Positions 59,854 through 64,000 of a DNA stretch of 64,000 nucleotides are shown here, piece by piece; positions within the stretch are counted from its first letter, which is position 1; the number at the start of each line of letters is the position of its first letter. The notes beneath the pieces were generated by a model. The model was not told the origin of the DNA, ran no database searches, and saw only the letters and a list, made by a program, of their open reading frames with translations. This DNA is from Sipunculus nudus (taxonomy: Eukaryota; Annelida; Sipuncula; Golfingiida; Sipunculidae). The stretch spans positions 38,907,340 to 38,971,339 of the forward strand of contig CM049322.1 in assembly GCA_026874595.1 (NCBI GenBank). The letters run 5' to 3'. Position numbers and translations under genes: made by a program.

Positions 59854-62508
59854 GGCATCACTGCTTAGAAGGCCACTGAAGAGGAATTTGTATTCATATT
59901 ATACCTTTAACTAATATTAGAAAACAGTAATATGAATATGGTTTTGTTTTAATTGTTACATCATGAGGCTGTTCATCAACTTAACCATAGTAATATGTAT
60001 TAATCCTTCTTCCTACGTCCAATCACTGGATACTGTGAGCAGAAAAATTAATCATGTTTAACATTTTTTTAAAACTTTATGGTAGAGTCAAATACAATGC
60101 ACTTATGCGGACCCTAGATGTACAAATACATAACAAAAAAATTATACAAAGATATATACGTACAGCTAAGAATATAAAAAAGAGGTATGAAAGTTTTGAC
60201 AAGTTTGGCAAAATAAGGACCGGACTACGCGGTAATACACAAAAGCCAAACATACAATTTATTTATACTACCGGGCTGTTCACAACTTCATTTACAATAA
60301 GAAAGTTTATTGGGTATCACTTTAGCATAATAAGCTCGACTTGGGCGATATATCTATTTCATGCAGAATAATTGTATTTTTAATTTCAGACAGATACGAG
60401 AATAAACAAAACACTTTTTACACCTGATTAAAGTACATGTTATATTTTGTTATTTTTTCTAAGAATTATAAAAATTATAAGACAGCTTTCATGCCCGGAA
60501 AAGCTTTAAATCATGAAAGGTAAATTTTATTTCTTTTAAAAAGCATATAACATAATTTTATAAAATTTCGTTTTTTTTACCTTATTTTAGTATATACTAT
60601 ATTTTGTCATTTAATACTGTAGAGGATAAGCATTACTTGGCAGTATAGAAATGTCTGATACATTTCAAATATCGACATAATCTGCTACTTTATATTTATC
60701 TGATATCCTCAAAGTCAAGTTATTAATATTTACTTTTCTGGCGGACTTTATTGTTGGGACTTTCAGCATCTATCGCCAATAGTAACTTCAGCTGTAGTGA
60801 AACCGCATTAACAGCAAAATACATTTATTTTTTTGTTGCACAACATTCTAGTACAGGATAATTATTGAAGTGAATGTTACCTGTATTGCTGGAACACATT
60901 TGATCAAAAACATCAAATAAATGAAAATTGTAAAATTGTTTTAGAGAGTCGAAAATCTGTTATAGTTATTAACAGCACCAGCTGTTTTGATCAGCTGAAA
61001 TAGTTAGGACTTGTGACCCTTTGTTGAAGGATTAGTTACACTTTTGATTTAAACTCTATCGAAATACATGTTGAAGTTCTTTTTTTTACATGTATAAGTT
61101 TGAAAGTTCCAAAATGTTATGGGTGCATTTCAATGAAATTCAGAACACAAGTAACCTAATTATTAAGATACTTTCTTGATTCACACAATATCCAACTAGA
61201 AATTCAACATGCAACATACCAGAGTCAGCAATCTATTTAGTTCTTTTAAATCAATTCAATTAAATTTCATTCAATATTTAAAAAACAATTATAACTCAAT
61301 GAATGAAATCTAATTATCGTTTGATGGACATAAAAACAAAAAGACTTTAGTCCAAATAAAATTTGAAATCTTTATTTTGAGCGATTTATACAACCCATGC
61401 CCAAAAGCAATTGCATGAACATAAAAACAGCACAATTTACACTTGTGCCTTTTTGTTTAAACGAAACTGATTAAAATAAAAACTAAAACACCTGAAATAA
61501 GGAAATATACAATGTGGGAAAAAACGATTTAAAAAGATTAAGACCTTACCTACTCAATGTAGACGAATCCATGATATATCAGTCAGGTCACCGGAGTAGA
61601 CGCTCTTAGTGCTTGTCTGTTTATGGTTGTGAATCGGTCATATATATCCCCTTAACTTTATTCATCAATCAATGCTATCATTTACATATCTGGCAAAGAC
61701 GCTCCAATCACCATACGAAAACGGACCTCTTAGCAACATACTATATGGTCCAGTAATGAATATGAACATTTAAACAGAAACATCTGGTGCACTATTGATC
61801 AAATAAAATGATTTTCAGGTCCGGTAGGCGGAGGACTGTAAAGCCCCACCCATTTCCACAAAACGCACTGGATCTTCTAAATTCAGTATTGTTGACATAA
61901 ATGTATTGGAGGGCTTAGTTTATAAACATCCAAACATGTTTGATCAACCTTGTTCCAAGGCAAATTACATGCACATGAAATTTTTTAGTATGAACTTAAT
62001 GAAATGAGTAACATCTCGAAAACAAGCATTTGTTCAATGTAAAAAGAACGGTAGCAATGATGTAATGGAAAAAGATAAACTGATTATCTAACTAAAATAC
62101 ATTTACACTAACACGTTGCTAATATAACGGTGTTCATATGCGATTGGGAAGCGAAATGGATATAGGACCGAGTTGAATTATGATCTGTTTTCAGCCGTAT
62201 TTCTACATGTGCAGCACTACCTAGATTTAGGTCAATGTGTAAACGAAAAAGTTTTGAAATCCTTTAATTGATATTAATAATTTAAATTATTTTCACAGGT
62301 TAAAGAAGGCGAATTTCAATGCATTTAGGTGTAAATTTTGATGCTTTGAATGTACCGCGTACAGTGTGACCACGTCACGTCGCGTGTTTTTGTTGTGTCA
62401 GTTGCATTGTAATTTCAGTAATAGTAAAACCTAAATAAACCGTTTAAACTACACTTGTGAGAAATGACTAATGTGAGACAGAAAGAACTGTTTTAACATT
62501 TGGGGTAA
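59854..62508. other. Receptor upstream region and left end of S2
   Basis: Counterpart of 22217-24871 with no difference noticed; the out-of-frame ATG (10-residue peptide starting MNTNSSS) is at 59895-59897. No gene recognised. Confidence 0.5.
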
Positions 62509-63048
62509 TCCGGTTCACCATCTGGATCTAGGAATTTTTGAAAGGAAAAAGTCTGTTCTCTCTGATTAAAAAATAACTTTTTTTCCATGGAATCTTAACT
62601 TAACTATCGACCGAGCAGCCAAAGCTTCAATAAACGCGCTTTTGAACACACGTCAGTGTTAACAATAAAAGATAATTTAAATGCAATCCTTTTTATGATA
62701 ATATATGTGCGTGTGTGTGTATGTATGCACCACCGCCTTAAGGTCGCCAGTGTACTCGGCGGACCTTGTATCAGTACACTTTTCATTACCATGAGGGGCA
62801 CCCTTCATAATAAAATCTAAAGTCGATTTAATATATATATACCAAACGCATCGCCCCCACGTTATTGTGTGCCTTTATCATTCGGCATTCTCATATTGGG
62901 AACTGATTTCTTTGGCCGCTCTACAGTAAATAGGTCTCATTCTGTTTCTCTTCTTATTTGTGTTAATCACCACAAACTTCTGAAGCGATTCAAAGACTTC
63001 ACCTTAATTTCTTATAAATCACATTGACCCTTATCTGTCTTATTATTC
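62509..63048 (-). pseudogene. Relic coding exon family, copy A (S2)
   Basis: Counterpart of 24872-25411. Confidence 0.4.
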
Positions 63049-63089
63049 TCAAAAGTTTGATTTGAATTCGAATCTTTTCTTTTATACAG

Positions 63090-63226
63090 CGCCAATCCCT
63101 GGAAAACATTTCGACTTTGGACCTACATCAGGATGGATCAGAGTACCCATTTTTTTGCAGCCTGTAAGAAGTTGTCACACCATTTACCAACATGGTACAG
63201 GGGACAAGTTTGACCCTAAGCCATGA
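63090..63226 (+). other. Candidate exon-like open stretch (S2)
   Basis: Counterpart of 25453-25589. Confidence 0.25.
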
Positions 63227-63799
63227 GCCAGAATCCTTTGGCATTTCCCAATGGCTGGCTGTTGAAGTCATGAAAGCGACCGAAATCAACGTCTATAATA
63301 ATATTCATGAGCACTATAACGTCATCAATATTTCTTTATGTGTACAAGAAATAACAGTCATGATGTGTTTGTCCACTCGAATACAATTGGTGTTTCTTAT
63401 AAAACAACATTTAAAAAAGTACCGTTAGTACTACGCCTAAGTTGTCCCGTTCTCTTAAATCTAAGAATGTGGGTGCTTCTCTCGTTTAAATAGATTGAGG
63501 TTCAACTATTTTAGTATGTTTCGTATTTCTTTTGACTAAATTACACAAATTACCATGGTACTTAACTTGGCAGTATCAAAATCCTGTGAGTAATATCACC
63601 ATAAGGACATTACTTCATGTTTTACGTCCGAAAACTTCCCCATAATTAGTACAGTACATAACAGTTTTTCTTCTCATTTAAAGCCCCAGAGACCATTAAA
63701 CATTTACATATTTTCAGGAACAAAATATCAACAATACATATAAAAGAATATACATCAACAATATACAACAAATTCCAGCTTGCTTGGTACTTCATAGCC

Positions 63800-64000
63800 C
63801 CAGCCAAGCGGGATAAAGTTTTTGTTTGCGATGGTTTGTTTGTTTGTTTGTTTTTCTGACAGTTAGCAACATTACGCAGAACGGATATTGATGAAATTTG
63901 CAGGATAGCTCGTCATTGAAACAAGGAACAAATAATTACATTTTGGGGGAGATCCGGATCAATATCTGGATCGTGAATTTTTAGAAAGAAAAACGCTGCA
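63800..64000 (+). repeat. Interspersed repeat with TTTG run (S2, cut by window end)
   Basis: Counterpart of 26163-26363. Confidence 0.55.

Larger units (their letters stand above)
37663..60041. repeat. Tandem-array unit L2 (long type)
   Basis: Second long-type unit, collinear with L1 over its whole length. Differences I saw are scattered substitutions (for example the base after 'gtatagt' near L1 49, and 'agctagtgat' versus 'agctagtcat' near L1 15949) and length changes in AT, C and T runs, all left of about 55.26 kb. From there rightward I saw no difference from L1. Confidence 0.93.
60042..64000. repeat. Tandem-array unit S2 (short type, partial)
   Basis: Start of a second short-type unit, cut by the window end. 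It follows S1 22405-26363 at a fixed offset of 37637, with the S-specific variants (for example 'caaaagccaaacat' where L has 'caaatgccaatcat') and no difference I noticed. Confidence 0.92.

Noticed and set aside
1-64000. CRISPR arrays, bacterial operons or phage modules
   Set aside because: No regularly spaced repeats with unique spacers and no dense coding; the repeats present are microsatellites and eukaryotic transposons.

Overview
The window is eukaryotic nuclear DNA: AT-rich, repeat-dense and gene-poor, with splice-site-like signals, tRNA-derived SINEs, LINE, piggyBac-like and Ty3/gypsy remnants, and long AT microsatellites. Several repeats, notably a TTTG-run repeat ending in a pattern like 'ggcttaggtctgcgctatcc' and a repeat rich in AGGTCA direct repeats, are types I associate with molluscs, especially bivalves. 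I favour a bivalve or other lophotrochozoan (moderate confidence). Nothing looks bacterial or phage-like.

Layout: the window is a tandem array of related units, in the order long-short-long-short: L1 (1-22404), S1 (22405-37662), L2 (37663-60041) and S2 (60042-64000, cut by the window end). The L+S pair repeats almost perfectly with a 37.6-kb period. From about 17.6 kb rightward the offset is exactly 37637 and I saw no differences; to the left there are scattered substitutions and small indels. L and S are themselves older duplicates: L 1-10647 matches S 22405-29168 (S lacks two blocks of about 2.4 and 1.5 kb), and L 20895-22404 matches S 36150-37662. The middle of S1 (29169-36150) instead holds relics of a still older unit and a degenerate retrotransposon.

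The only convincing intact protein-coding sequence is a rhodopsin-like seven-transmembrane receptor frame of 333 codons on the minus strand at the end of each complete unit (21215-22216, 36473-37474, 58852-59853). L1 and L2 proteins are identical; S1 differs at 7 residues, 5 of them in the extracellular N-terminus. It lacks DRY and the TM2 aspartate. No copy has an in-frame ATG before residue 84, so either a 5' exon is spliced on or the start is lost.

The rest is non-coding or decayed: a frameshifted death-domain-like coding fragment (12951-13441, copy in L2, more decayed relic in S1), a minus-strand relic exon family of unknown function in two copies per unit plus an old third copy, a TTAA-flanked piggyBac-like element carrying a LINE fragment and SINE head, a pair of tRNA-derived SINEs separated by a 2xCRE+TATA module, and in S1 a degenerate Ty3/gypsy element whose protease runs straight into integrase, the order of Gmr1-like elements. 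Overall this looks like a locus where a receptor gene is expanding by recurrent tandem duplication; collapse or duplication during assembly must be excluded.
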